Shown here: one piece after another, positions 12,461 to 23,017 of the stretch
Layout: each line of letters starts with the position of its first letter
How positions within the stretch are numbered: position 1 is the stretch's first letter
Source of the DNA: Haplosporangium gracile
Taxonomy: Eukaryota; Mortierellomycota; Mortierellomycetes; Mortierellales; Mortierellaceae
NCBI GenBank assembly: GCA_015499985.1
Contig: JAAAUF010000184.1
Coordinates: 1-47,596 of the forward strand
Reading direction: 5' to 3'
Length of the DNA: 47,596 nucleotides
The notes under the pieces: model-generated
What the model was told of the DNA's origin: nothing
Database searches by the model: none
The model's input: only the letters and a program-made list of their open reading frames with translations
Program-made: the position numbers and the translations under genes

Positions 12461-13212
12461 TAATCGACTTTTTTGCTTTTTACCTACCCTAAATAGTCAA
12501 TACACATGGCTCGAGACAGGCATGCATTGTTTGTTATCTTGTGTTCTGATCGAGGGTGATTTATCAACAGAAGGAGTCTATCGACGCGAAGCCTGGTTTT
12601 TGGAGAGAGAGAGAGAGAGAGATCATACGGACGACTCTTTCTTTTTTAGGGCACACATGTCACGTTGACAAATCAGTGCGTAATGGCCCAGTCGGGATTT
12701 GTCCTTCAGGTTGCTTCAACTGGGCTCGAGAACTACCCAATGTTGACTTGATGCTTTCTATTTGCGTGTTTTGCTCTTTTTTNNNNNNNNNNGTCGTGGT
12801 TGTTTTCGTTGAAGCAACGATGCGACATAGCATCATAGCCAAGCTTGTGTTTGCGTTGATTGTTGTCTTTCGGACGACCTGGAAGAGGTAGGAAAAGACA
12901 ATGAAAGATATTTCACCATTGGCAATGGTTTTTTGGTCATACCACAAAGACCACTTTTCATGTCAACAGAGACACGACGCACTTGTACAATAGGCATAGA
13001 CCCGATCTCGATCGCTTCCTTCGTTTTGTTTTTTCCGAGTAATAAAAGGCAGCGGCGTCGCCAGCTTTTCCTTCTTTCTTTTCAGAACCAACGTCGACTT
13101 CAAGTCAACCACTTCTATTCTTTCAGCATTTTCGACACATATATCAATCCATCCTCTACACTCGCCTCAAGAACACACAGCCGCCTGTTTCCTTCCCTTT
13201 TCATCAAAAAAC
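12461..13212. other. Intergenic region with a 10-N gap
   Basis: No gene is supported here. The stretch holds a short GA run near 12606-12622, an N block at 12783-12792, and a pyrimidine-rich stretch near 13060-13200 that was probably the leader of the disrupted gene following it. The N block after a T run could be a scaffold join, so adjacency of BUD6 and the next locus is slightly less certain. Confidence 0.6.
12783..12792. other. Assembly gap (10 N)
   Basis: Ten unknown bases between BUD6 and the NmrA-type pseudogene. The true gap size is unknown. Confidence 0.95.
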
Positions 13213-13878
13213 ATGCTAATTCCATCAACTCAACATGTCGCGTCCTTTGGCGCCACGGGCGGGTGCACAAATGCGTGTCTCTCCTACACCCTCCTCGCAG
13301 AGTTCCGCGCCTCGACCCTGACTCGCACACCGTCTAAGTTGGTCCAGATACTTCTGGCCCAGGGTATTCTTCAAGCAACCATCGATGCCCAGTTGGGGAT
13401 CGTCAAGGGCGATATCGGCTACCGGCGATCTCTTCAATCAAGAACGCCCTCCTGGTCCCCTCCGCTATCTTTAGTGAAGAGGATGCAGTTGAATTGGTCT
13501 CGGCGATCGTGTCGGAGATTGGAGGAGTCGGCAAATTGCAGTGGTCGATCCGTCGCCCCGGTGACGGTCGATGTCCCAGATTTGTGTGCCAATACCGCCA
13601 AAAAAAAAAAAATGTTGTTCAAGGCCTTCACGAGATCTATGAGGCCCCACCCATCCTTAGCCAGTGGGCGAAAACCATCGATTACCGTGATTTCGTCGAC
13701 GGGGATCTCAAGCCCCGAGGATGTGGCATTCGGCCTGCGGACTCTATACCATGTCATACTTGCAGATCCACATAAGGATAAACATGAGATGGAGAGGATC
13801 GCCCTCTTTAAGGCGGTAGTCATGTTGACTGCGACAGCGAGTCTGATGACGGGGGACCAGAATATCAAGGAGGGGTGA
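13213..13878 (+). pseudogene. Frame-disrupted NmrA-like NAD(P)-binding protein
   Basis: The reading starting at 13213 gives FGATGGCTNACLSYTLLAE, a Rossmann nucleotide-binding loop, and then RTPSKLVQILLAQGI, typical of atypical short-chain dehydrogenases of the NmrA type. Around 13400-13425 similarity moves to another frame (IKNALLVPSAIFSEEDAVE to GVGKLQWSIRRP), then returns to the first frame near 13553 (VTVDVPDLCANTAK, ITVISSTGISSPEDVAFG, LYHVILADPHKDKHEMERI). No GT-AG intron of plausible size explains either switch. The frame ends at 13878 before the usual C-terminal part of the family. A poly-A run at about 13600-13612 lies inside the coding sequence. It could be a true pseudogene or a gene with assembly indels; the missing C-terminus favours a pseudogene. 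No substrate can be named. Confidence 0.7.
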
Positions 13879-14481
13879 TTTGGACTTTAGACAGAAGGTG
13901 AGCCTAACCAACTGAGAGCGATAGGAATAGCAAAATCTTATCTTTTTTTTTTTTTTTTGGGCACTAAGGTAATAAACACGGTCCCTTTTTCTTAACCGTG
14001 TTGGATATTCGTGCAAGCGAATGAGAATAAGGTAAGGAAGGGTGCTGATCTATGCTCCGCTGTTAAATATCGCAAAGGTTCGCTGCAGGCCCTAGGAAGG
14101 ACGTGATCCGACCCGTGTCACAATATGCTCTATGTGTCTGTGTGGAGAAGGTTTGTTGTGGCGGGTTCGGCTCGTTTGGTAGCACATACATGATCGGCCG
14201 GTCGGAGAAATCGCAACAGTGAAAATCACGTACACAATGAGCGATGCATAAATTGACGGAGGCGCGCTTTTTTCATAATCTCTTTCTTCTTTTTTTTCTT
14301 TCCTTCTTTGCTCGCGCACCCCTTCCTTTCTCCAGTCAGGCCAAATCGCAAAAGACGACAACAAACACACGCGACTGCCACTAACACCCAAAGTAGGACA
14401 TCCGCTAAAAGCAAGCAAGCACAGGACACGCATTCGTTTTATTCGTACTCTTTAGGAAAATAAACAACACATCCAACAATC
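13879..14481. other. Intergenic region upstream of the HSDL2-like gene
   Basis: No gene is seen. The last 200 bases carry a CT-rich patch near 14278-14340 and an A/C-rich leader immediately before the start at 14482, typical of a fungal promoter and 5' untranslated region. Confidence 0.5.
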
Positions 14482-15968
14482 ATGTCACTTCAAGGTACAC
14501 ACATACACAATTTTTCCCTTTGACAAGATTGTCCATTCGACACCAAGGACGATAAACCAACGACACAAAACAAGCGGCTTCAAGTCTGACAAGGACATTA
14601 CTGGAAAGGAAGGACTAAGAAGCTGAACATTCTTTGGATTCTTTCTCATCTGCACCTTTCACTTATAGGAAAGACGCTTTTCATCTCCGGAGCCAGCAGA
14701 GGTATCGGTCTGGCTATTGCCCTTCGCGCTGCCAAAGACAAGGCCAACATTGCCATCGCTGCCAAGACAGCCACCCCTCACCCTACTGTAAGGATGAAAA
14801 AGAGTATTCACACGCTTTGTAGTTGACCAGGGACAGGTGTCCTGTTGCCAGTACCGTGGGAATGAAAAAAATGACACTTACATGTGACTGACTGAACCGA
14901 CTGGTTTTTGTCGTTGTTGGAATACTATATAGCTTCCAGGAACCATTTACACTGCTGCAGAGGAGATTGAAAAGGCAGGAGGCACAGGTACATAATACCC
15001 GCTCTATCACAACAGTGTTGTTACCAAGGAGAATGTTTATACAGAGTAATTGACACGAAAGCACCTCTTTTGGCATTCCTTTAATGTAGCGCTCCCTATT
15101 ATCTGCGACATTCGAGACGAGGAGCAGGTCAAGAGTGCGATTGACCAAACCGCTGCCAAATTTGGCGGTATCGACATTCTTGTAAGTTTGAGTGCTTTGT
15201 TCTTTTTGTCAGACATGACCCCAATAACTAAAAGCCTTGGCTGTGCTTACTAACAGTGTTTCCTCGTCACCGACTTTGCAGGTTAACAATGGTGAGTTTT
15301 AGCGAGCCATGGTCCACCTCGAGGTTTTATTATGCACCAGTTGGGCTAAAGTATCGATATTCATACCTGTGTTTCTGTTATGTATGACAGCATCGGCAAT
15401 TAGTTTGACAAACACGCAGGAGACGACTGTCAAAAAGTATGATCTAATGCACAGCATTAACGGCCGAGGCACCTGGATGGTCTCCAAGTACGCTATCCCA
15501 CATCTGATCAAGTCCGGCAAGAATCCTCATATTCTGAACTTGTCCCCACCACTATCGATGAAGGAAGCTTGGTTCAAGAACAATGTCGCGTATACAATGT
15601 CCAAGATGAACATGTCGATGTGTGTCCTCGGTATGGCGGGCGAGTTGCGCCGACACAAGGTTGGTGTCAATGCGCTCTGGCCCCTGACGCTGATCGGAAC
15701 CGCAGCGTTGACTCAGGTCGGCGACACGTCCAAGATGAAGTTGCGCACGCCCGATATTATGGCCGATGCTGCCTATGAGGTTTTCTTGAAGGACAGCTCC
15801 AAGTTCTCGGGTAACTTTTTGGTTGACGAGTTGTTCCTGAGACGCGAGGGGTTCACGGACATGGACCAGTATGCTCCTGGTGAACGCAAGTTCTCGCCTG
15901 ACTTTTTCTTGCCTGACGAGGTTCTCAAGGAAATCGACGAGCTCCGCGCCACTCAGGGCTGGAACTAG
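14482..15968 (+). CDS. HSDL2-like short-chain dehydrogenase/reductase, 6 exons, 288 aa
   Basis: Exons: 14482-14494, 14669-14787, 14933-14987, 15090-15181, 15282-15291, 15391-15968. The first exon has 13 bases and the fifth only 10. Cofactor motif GASRGIG is at residues 12-18, NNAS at 95-98, catalytic Ser near 148 (NLSPP), and YTMSK at 164-168 supplies the active Tyr and Lys. The segments IAAKTATPHPTLPGTIY, NASAISLTNT and VNALWPLTLIGTAA match the hydroxysteroid dehydrogenase-like protein 2 group closely. Animal HSDL2 carries an extra C-terminal SCP2 lipid-binding domain, which is absent here; the protein ends RATQGWN. The likely location is peroxisome or mitochondrion by family analogy, but no clear targeting signal is visible. 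AATAAA is at 16034. The substrate is unknown. Confidence 0.9.
15282..15291 (+). other. 10-base microexon of the HSDL2-like gene
   Basis: The exon GTTAACAATG lies between a TTTGCAG acceptor and a GTGAGT donor. It supplies Val-Asn-Asn plus the first base of the next Ala codon, part of the invariant NNAG/NNAS motif of short-chain dehydrogenases. Leaving it out would remove the motif and shift the frame, so it must be spliced in for a working enzyme. Confidence 0.9.
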
Positions 15969-16265
15969 ACGTGAGTCTGATTTGACAGATTCGACAGCAA
16001 CAGCAACAGCAACAAAGCACAAAAGCAAAGGCAAATAAAATTTCCACGCATGATGCAACGTGACCACTTCCCTTCGACAAGGAGAAGAGAAGCGTGTCGC
16101 CAGGAGGCTCCTTTTTCGTTTTTATTCTCTGAAAAGAATCTCACTTCCTTCTTCCTTTTACCTCATTCAACGACGACCACCCGTAGACACCCTCTGCACT
16201 CCTCTAATACCCTTCTTCTTCTCCTTTCAACCTTTTCATTTACGACTCAAACAATACTCACAACG

Positions 16266-18016
16266 ATGGCTGCAGGATTGAAAAGTATGTCAAAAAAAAA
16301 CAAACCTGTCGACCCTTGGACTTGGCGGTGCTCTTACTATTCGACACTATACAAAGGAGTTACCAGGAAAGGGCGACAACAGCACGTTCTCTCGGACTCT
16401 GGACAGGAACGAATACCAGCAAACCAGTTCTTCTCTTACTTTTGTTATACACAGACCGCAGACAGCCTCGACTGTGCAGAAGCCTTGTTCTTTGGCGAGG
16501 TCATGACAATAGCAACTTCAGGATTGAGCCCTCGCACTCACTCAATGACGTACAACGAGTGTGAAAACGACGCTGTTGATGGACAGCATGGACTTGGAGT
16601 CAAAACAGAGCACTCACCTGCCTTCAAAAGGACACAGAGCACGGACAGCTATTCAACTGGAGGATATACGCTGGCATTCTCAAGAGTTAACAGACAGTTG
16701 GGCGTTAACGACGTTTCTCTCCTTTCTTTGTTTCTTCCCATATCATAGCGTAAGGGGAGAGAGCAATGTGATGGCGGTGACCCAATAATTTTCTTGTGTT
16801 TGCGGGGAGGGGAGAGGGAGGTAGCAAGCAAGCAAGCCGTGACAAGTGCAGATGGGGACAGACAGGACAAGTGACCCCAGCAAAGGACAAAACAACAGAA
16901 CGCCAGGAAAAATCGTCGAGAGTTGGAACGGTACCAAGGGAATCTGATATCTACCTCAACGCAATTGATAGGACCGTTGCAGTGAGGGATACACCTCATG
17001 AAAGGACTGTCTTCAGAATGTCTTTTTCGCCACTTGTTAGTCAGCAACACATGGAGCCATACAAATGGAAAGGATTATTAGGAACGACACGTACGAAGAC
17101 AAAAAAGACAAAAGGGGCACCTGACTCGGTGCTACCCTACTCCATCTCTGCCACACTTTACAGTTGTGCCTAACCACACTCTTAATGAAAAAAAAATAGT
17201 GTTATCGGACTCTCATTTGTCCTGGCTCTGGGCTTTTTGCTCGTCATCATGTCCTGTGCACTCTACGGGTATGTATTTGGTCTTTGAAAGTCGTGTTTGG
17301 TGCTCTAAACGGCACTAACGGTTGTTGATCTTTGATTAATGACCAACATAATGGTCTTTCGTCCCTGAATTTTTTTTTCTTATGTTTAGCAACTGGTGGC
17401 CTCTATTTGTCGGTATGTTTGCCTTTTATTTCTTACTCGAATGTTCGGTCGGTATGCTGTGGTTACATCGTCGTTTAATGGTGCCGGAGAGCTAATTCAT
17501 TCGTACTTGATGCATGGTTATAGTGGCAACATACGTCTTGGCGCCTTTGCCCAACGCCGTATTTGGACGATATGCTGGACGCGATGACGTGATGTCGGAC
17601 TACCAAGGAGGAATCGCTGATGCTGGATATTTCTTGACTGGATTGATGATTATCACTGGTTTCTGCTTACCCGTCGTCCTTGCCCATGCCGGTGTCGTAA
17701 GTTCTTTTGATCTTTTAGATTGGACAAATTGGATAAGATTCATGAAAGTTTACACGTCTTCTAACGTGAATTCAACTTCTTTGTCATATTATAGATCACT
17801 GTCCCCGCCATGATTATGAGTATCTCGGGAGGTCTTTTGATCTATGGCACTAGTACGTTCAAAGCGCACATCTTTGCCTTTTGTTCTCGTGGATCAAACT
17901 TACAGAGTCCTCGACTGTGATGCTAACCAAGACGCGCCTATTTCTTTCTGCTTCCTTTCTCACCTAACATAGTCATCTCATATTCGCGCTTCTTCTCCGA
18001 GGACGAGGACTTTTAA
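16266..18016 (+). CDS. VPS55: Vps55 (OB-RGRP family) endosomal membrane protein, 6 exons
   Basis: Proposed exons: 16266-16284, 17200-17268, 17390-17412, 17524-17696, 17795-17852, 17973-18016. From exon 2 onward the reading is unmistakable Vps55: FVLALGFLLVIMSCALY, NWWPLFVVATYVLAPLPNA, FGRYAGRDDVMSDYQGG, FCLPVVLAHAGVITVPAM and FFSEDEDF at the C-terminus. Four hydrophobic helices are visible. The family acts with Vps68 in late endosome to vacuole traffic (family knowledge). Exon 1 (MAAGLK plus one base) fits the family N-terminus, but joining its only good donor (GTATGT at 16285) to the only good acceptor (17199) is one base out of frame. The intervening intron would be 915 bases. Either the assembly has a one-base error there or a small exon is missed. 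Confidence 0.9.
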
Positions 18017-18329
18017 TCGAAGCACGGGAAGCCGAAGGAAGACAAGGCGTGATGTTTACGCTGTTTGCGTAACTTTTGTCGTTGTGGATTGTAGCAAAAA
18101 AGTATTTTCCAGTAAACATTCTAATATACATTGTCCAGTGTAGTCCTTGCTTGTAACGACAGATATAGGGAGGTGTGAGCAAAGTGTGAATATTTCAAAC
18201 TTCATGAGTGCCGATAGTAGCTGCTCGCGTGATCGCCTGCTTTTATTGTTCTGTGGGTCGCTCGTTCCTGTATATCTGCTACTCTCGCAAAAGAGCCCTG
18301 ATCTGTATGGTGTCCGTATCTCGTAGCGT
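18017..18329. other. Convergent 3' region between VPS55 and SRP9
   Basis: 313 bases separate the two stop codons. No gene is seen and no clear AATAAA is evident on either strand. It probably holds both 3' untranslated regions. Confidence 0.5.
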
Positions 18330-19114
18330 TTATCTGCGCTTGTTCTTCTTTGCCTTTCCACCGCCGCCCTGCTGCTGGATGACGGGGCTAGATATCGTGA
18401 TGGGCGCTGCTGCTGTGACGGGTGCTGCTGCTGCTGAAGGATGTGCTGGCGTTGATCCTGCTGGCGCTGATCCTGCTGGTGCTGATCCTGTTGAGGGCTC
18501 CTGTGTTGGTGCTCTGTTGTGCATCTTGGCCATCAAGGAGCGGTTCAGGCGCTCAAACTTGTTCAAATCTTGCATCTGATCTGTCTTGTATTTGAGGCAC
18601 TATTGAGTAGATATGACGAGTCAAGACGGTTCAATATTTTTCTGGTAATTGAGGTTGGTTCAAGGATACGCGTCATTCATTGGAGAGGGAAATGGAAGTG
18701 GCTGCAAAAAAGGAAAGGGCATGTGCTAGATAGGTCAAGTATGCAAGCGGTCGATTGAAATGCAAAACTTACAGTGCGGTCGTCTGTCACTTTCAAGACG
18801 AGCTTTCCTTCGACATGGCGGTATTTAGCAACATAACGAGTCTAGAGGAATTGAAAAGGGGATGAGAAAGGTAGGTAGGTATTGGATTCAGCTTGAGTGC
18901 AGCCCAGTCGGTTGTCCCATCTGAGGGGTTCATGCGTTGTCTTTGAATAAATCCGATAGTATTTGCGATGACGACGGAGGACGTAGGGGGTTGATGGTTG
19001 GTGGTTTGGCGAAATGTAAGGGAGCAGAAGAGGGGTTATTACGGTTTTAGGCGACAACAAATAGAGCTCCTCGGCGGCCTTTTGGAACTCGTCCCACTGG
19101 TGAATGTTGACCAT
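18330..19114 (-). CDS. SRP9: Signal recognition particle 9 kDa subunit (SRP9), 3 exons, 136 aa
   Basis: Minus-strand exons in order: 19114-19043, 18841-18773, 18599-18330. The protein starts MVNIHQWDEFQKAAEELYL, followed by RYVAKYRHVEGKLVLKVTDD and CLKYKTDQMQDLNKFERLN. These are the alpha-beta-beta-beta-alpha SRP9 fold and its conserved KYRH, KVTDD and KTDQ signatures. SRP9 pairs with SRP14 on the Alu domain of SRP RNA and slows elongation during signal-peptide recognition (family knowledge). The first 85 residues correspond to the whole human protein. The remaining 50 are a low-complexity Gly-Ser-Ala-Pro and Gln tail ending in a basic KAKKNKRR cluster, which may contact RNA (inference). Confidence 0.92.
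18451..18495 (-). repeat. 15-bp tandem repeat coding the SRP9 tail
   Basis: Three copies of a 15-base unit (plus-strand form GCTGATCCTGCTGGT with small changes) at 18451-18465, 18466-18480 and 18481-18495. On the minus strand they code repeated Gly-Ser-Ala/Thr-Pro-Ala units. The unit length keeps the frame. Confidence 0.88.
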
Positions 19115-19373
19115 GGCACTGGTTATGGTTGTGTGGTTGTGAAATAGTGAAGGTGGTGGTGTGAGGTGCGAGAGAAGTACTTCTAGTGTGAGGTCGTCTT
19201 CGTCTTCATCTGGGAAGAGGCGATCAACTTTAGAGCCGTCCCTGGGGGAAGGGAACAGAGCTGGCTGGCAAAGCCACAGCCTATGGATTTTTTCCTGATT
19301 TATGTGGCCCTGCAGCGTGGCAACGGGTTGTTTCTTCCTCTAAACTTTTCAATATGGTACTTGACCGTCAATA
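19115..19373. promoter_or_regulatory. Divergent upstream region of SRP9 and probably RPS14
   Basis: This stretch lies between the SRP9 start (minus) and the first plausible plus-strand leader, a pyrimidine-rich patch near 19329-19351 (TTTCTTCCTCTAAACTTTTC). ATG at 19354 is followed at once by GTACTT, so it could be an ATG-only first exon of RPS14. This is tentative. Confidence 0.35.
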
Positions 19374-19966
19374 TGGCTGATAATTTTAGTGGCGTCACTC
19401 TCAGCCAAGTCCAGCTCAGCCAACCAACCAGCACACACACCCATGGATGCAAGATATCCATCGTTTATACCAACAACCAAACCCATCCGTTTATCCATCG
19501 ACACATTGCGGCTACTATTGCCGTACATCCCATCATCATCCCTGCAGGATTAATTGTTGCCAGTGAGATATCCGAACCAGGATCCACCTTGCAGCAGTTT
19601 TTGGCAGAGGGTTGGTTGGAGTGCCAGGGGCGGCTCTACGGGTGGATGAGAGGGTTGTCCGAGAAGAATGTCTGCAAGGATGGCGATGTGACAACTCACA
19701 CAGACGCCCTCTTATCGCCGTCTCTCGAACTGTACTCCATCAGCCTTGGCCATCTGTTTGCACGAGCAACCAAGATCTTCAGAGGGATTAGACAGGATCG
19801 TTGTACTGTTTTCTGGAGGACTACTTGCATCAGAATACCATGCAGAGACTATGATCCGCCAACCTCTTTCACCGACCGGCACAACCTGCGAAAGAGTCGA
19901 GATACTTGTTTATCAACAGCACAGTGTGTATCAGGACCGGGACGCACTGGTTCAATTTTGCTCTAG
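19374..19966 (+). pseudogene. Frame-broken ORF of unknown family upstream of RPS14
   Basis: I do not recognise this protein. One frame reads MADNFSGVTLSQ through STLQQFLAEGWLECQG and SLELYSISLGHLFARATK to about 19785. A second frame then looks protein-like: LDRIVVLFSGGLLASEY, MIRQPLSPTG and VEILVYQQHSVYQDRD, up to about 19960. The switch occurs near the bases AGAGGGATTAGACAGG with no usable intron. Composition is not low-complexity, unlike the random ORFs around it. It may be a fragment of a degenerate gene copy, or sequence inside a long RPS14 first intron. Confidence that it was ever coding is moderate. Confidence 0.4.
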
Positions 19967-20098
19967 CAAAGGATCAAGGCTATCTTTTGTACATCTTGTA
20001 GACAAGATATCCAACGGCGATTGCACCAAAAGCAAAGACCATACGTATCAGAGATCTAACCTCGAAAACGACTATCACCAACCACTTAAAAATAATAG

Positions 20099-20677
<579 letters not shown>

Positions 20678-21336
20678 AAAGTTGTTGTTATCATTATTGT
20701 CTTTTGATCAACAGCAATCTTTCAACAGAAAAAACACCAATAAAAGAAACCAAAAACGTTCTTTTTTGCAACACAGTTACCAACATGAATGAATATGCGT
20801 GTTTTAGCCTATGTTTGCTCTTTTTCTTTGGCTCTTTTTCTTTTTCGTTCTTGCTTTCTGTCTCCACTCCGCAGCGCCTTTTGGCAGCTGAGTTTTTATT
20901 TTTTGCGTGTACACAATATTTGTTGTTGGCCATGCATCAAGAGTCGTGGGAGTTGAAAAGTCGAAGGGGCGTGTGTCTGTTTCTGTGTCTGTTAAAAGAA
21001 AAAAATAAGGAAAGCGGGCAGTAGAGAGCAGCACCAGCATGTGCGCTTGTTCGATCAGATAAGGGTTGGCAAGAAAAATGTTTTTCGAGGTGGCTTAGTC
21101 TGCATTTTGCCCACTGCAAAAGTAGCCAAAAACAAAAGAGAGGCGCACACACACACATAAGGAAGGCTCGCCTGCAGAACTCAGTTTGCTCTTCCTCTTC
21201 TCTTCACTTTCATTCAGTGTCATTCGTCCCCTTTCTTTGCACTTGTTCACTTTCCTTCCCTTTTGAACAGCAGCAGCACACCCTCTTTCTTCCTCCTCTT
21301 CCTCTTCTTCTTCCTCGCATCACTTTTCCATACACA
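20678..21336. promoter_or_regulatory. RPS14 3' region and DOHH promoter/leader
   Basis: No gene is seen. The first part is the RPS14 3' untranslated region with AATAAA at 20739. The last 160 bases (21180-21336) are almost pure pyrimidine with CTTCCTC runs, directly before the DOHH start, as in highly expressed fungal genes. Confidence 0.55.
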
Positions 21337-22718
21337 ATGGCCTTCGAGGACGTCCAAATCACCAAGCCCACTCCTGAAACCTACCAGGCCCTGGACGCTG
21401 ACCTTTGCAACCACTCTGGCAAGGTCCCTCTTCACGAGCGTTTCCGTGCCCTCTTCACCCTCAAGGCCCTCGCCGACAACGAGAGTGTTGACATTATTGG
21501 ACGAGGTAAGCTTAACGAAATTCCTGCCAAAGACATACAAAAGCTCGCAACAATCAACAAAAAATCCCCAGAGAAACTCAGCGAACAAAAAGTGTCACTA
21601 TTGACTTTCTACCTTCTTTGGCAGTTACCGGTTGAAACTACCCCTGTTTCTTTGTTTCTTATTCTGACATCTTCCTCTTTTTTTGCTGGCTATTTATCTC
21701 TTATTTATGCACAGCTTTCGCCGATGAGTCTGCTTTGTTGAAGCACGAGTTGGCCTACGTTTTGGGTCAGATGAAGAACCCCCACGCCCACGTTGTCCTC
21801 AAGAAGGTCCTTGGCACCATGGATGAGGACCCTATGGTTCGCCACGAGGCTGCTGAGGCCCTTGGTGCCATTGGATCGTTGGATTCTCTCCCTATCTTGG
21901 AGGAGTACCTCAAGGATGAGTGCGAGGTTGTCTCCCAGACCTGCGAGTTGGCCATTGAGAAGATAAAGTACGACAACCGCAAGGAGAAGGAGACTCTTCC
22001 TGAGAGGTAGGTGTTTAATCCTTTTGCTAGTGTTCTTTGTTAAGCTTGTTTTTGTTTTGCTTTTGTGGATTGTGAGTGATTGAGGAGAGACATAGCTCCC
22101 AGGGCCCACAAAGAAAAGAAAAGCAAAGAAAGAAGGTGGCGCCATCTTGCATGCTTGCCAAAAAAAGACGCTGAACCCAAATACAAATAACGAATTTAAC
22201 GTCCCTTACATTTCTTACTTTCCTTTTTTTTCGATTTTTCTTACAGCGCCTACTCATCAATTGACCCCGCTCCACCAACTGCTGTCGAGGTTGAGGACAC
22301 TGCTCAATTGAGAGAGATTTACCTGAACCAGAAGCTCCCTCTCTTTGAGCGTTACCGTGCCATGTTTGCTCTTCGCAACCAGTGCACTACCGAGTCTGTC
22401 TTGGCTCTGGCCGATGGATTCGATGACCCCTCTGCCCTGTTCCGCCACGAGATCGCCTACGTCTTCGGCCAGATGCAGCACCCCGCTGCTGTCCCTTCGT
22501 TGGTCAAGGTCCTCTCCAAGCTAGATGAGGCCAACATGGTCCGCCACGAGGCTGCTGAGGCCTTGGGGTCCATTGCCACCCCCGAGTGCTACCCTATCCT
22601 CGAGAAGTTCCGTGATGATGACGAGCGTGTTGTCCGTGAGTCTTGCATCGTTGCCTTGGACATGTACGCATACGAGAACAGCGGCGAGCTTCAGTACGCC
22701 GATGGTTTGAGCAAGTAA
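21337..22718 (+). CDS. LIA1: Deoxyhypusine hydroxylase, 3 exons, 310 aa
   Basis: Exons: 21337-21505, 21715-22006, 22247-22718. The enzyme is a HEAT-repeat di-iron monooxygenase that finishes hypusine on eIF5A. The four metal-binding His-Glu pairs are all present in two symmetric halves: residues 67-68 (KHELAYV), 100-101 (RHEAAEA), 221-222 (RHEIAYV) and 254-255 (RHEAAEA). The halves are joined by an acidic/proline linker at about 150-172. Length and motif spacing match the family. The start at 21337 is the first ATG after the pyrimidine leader and gives the usual N-terminus; an upstream in-frame extension would only translate the CT-rich leader. AATAAA is at 22799. It converges with the SRP40 gene, with 299 bases between stops. 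Confidence 0.96.
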
Positions 22719-23017
22719 ACTATTTTATCAGCCCTCACTCAACCCCCTCTCTTACTACCACCCCATCCTCCAGCATTGACAAGGAAATACCTTAGACGAA
22801 TAAAACACATTGTATGATAGACCAATTCATCTATTTCCTTTTTTTTTTTTTTTTTATTATTATTTTTGTTTGGTTTGAAAAAAAAAATGCAAGATGGTGA
22901 GGGAAAGAATATCTATGTGCTAGGTGCGCTTTTGCCGTCTTTTAGATAGGGAAAAGAGTGCTTAAAGTGGATGCGGTGGAGGAGTGACAAAAGAAGCCTG
23001 AAATTGATTACTGTAAT

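Noticed and set aside
16050..16748. Plus-strand ORF running through VPS55 exon 1
   Set aside because: It starts in the CT-rich leader and continues into the intron; no family resemblance. Kept only as a comment on the phase problem.
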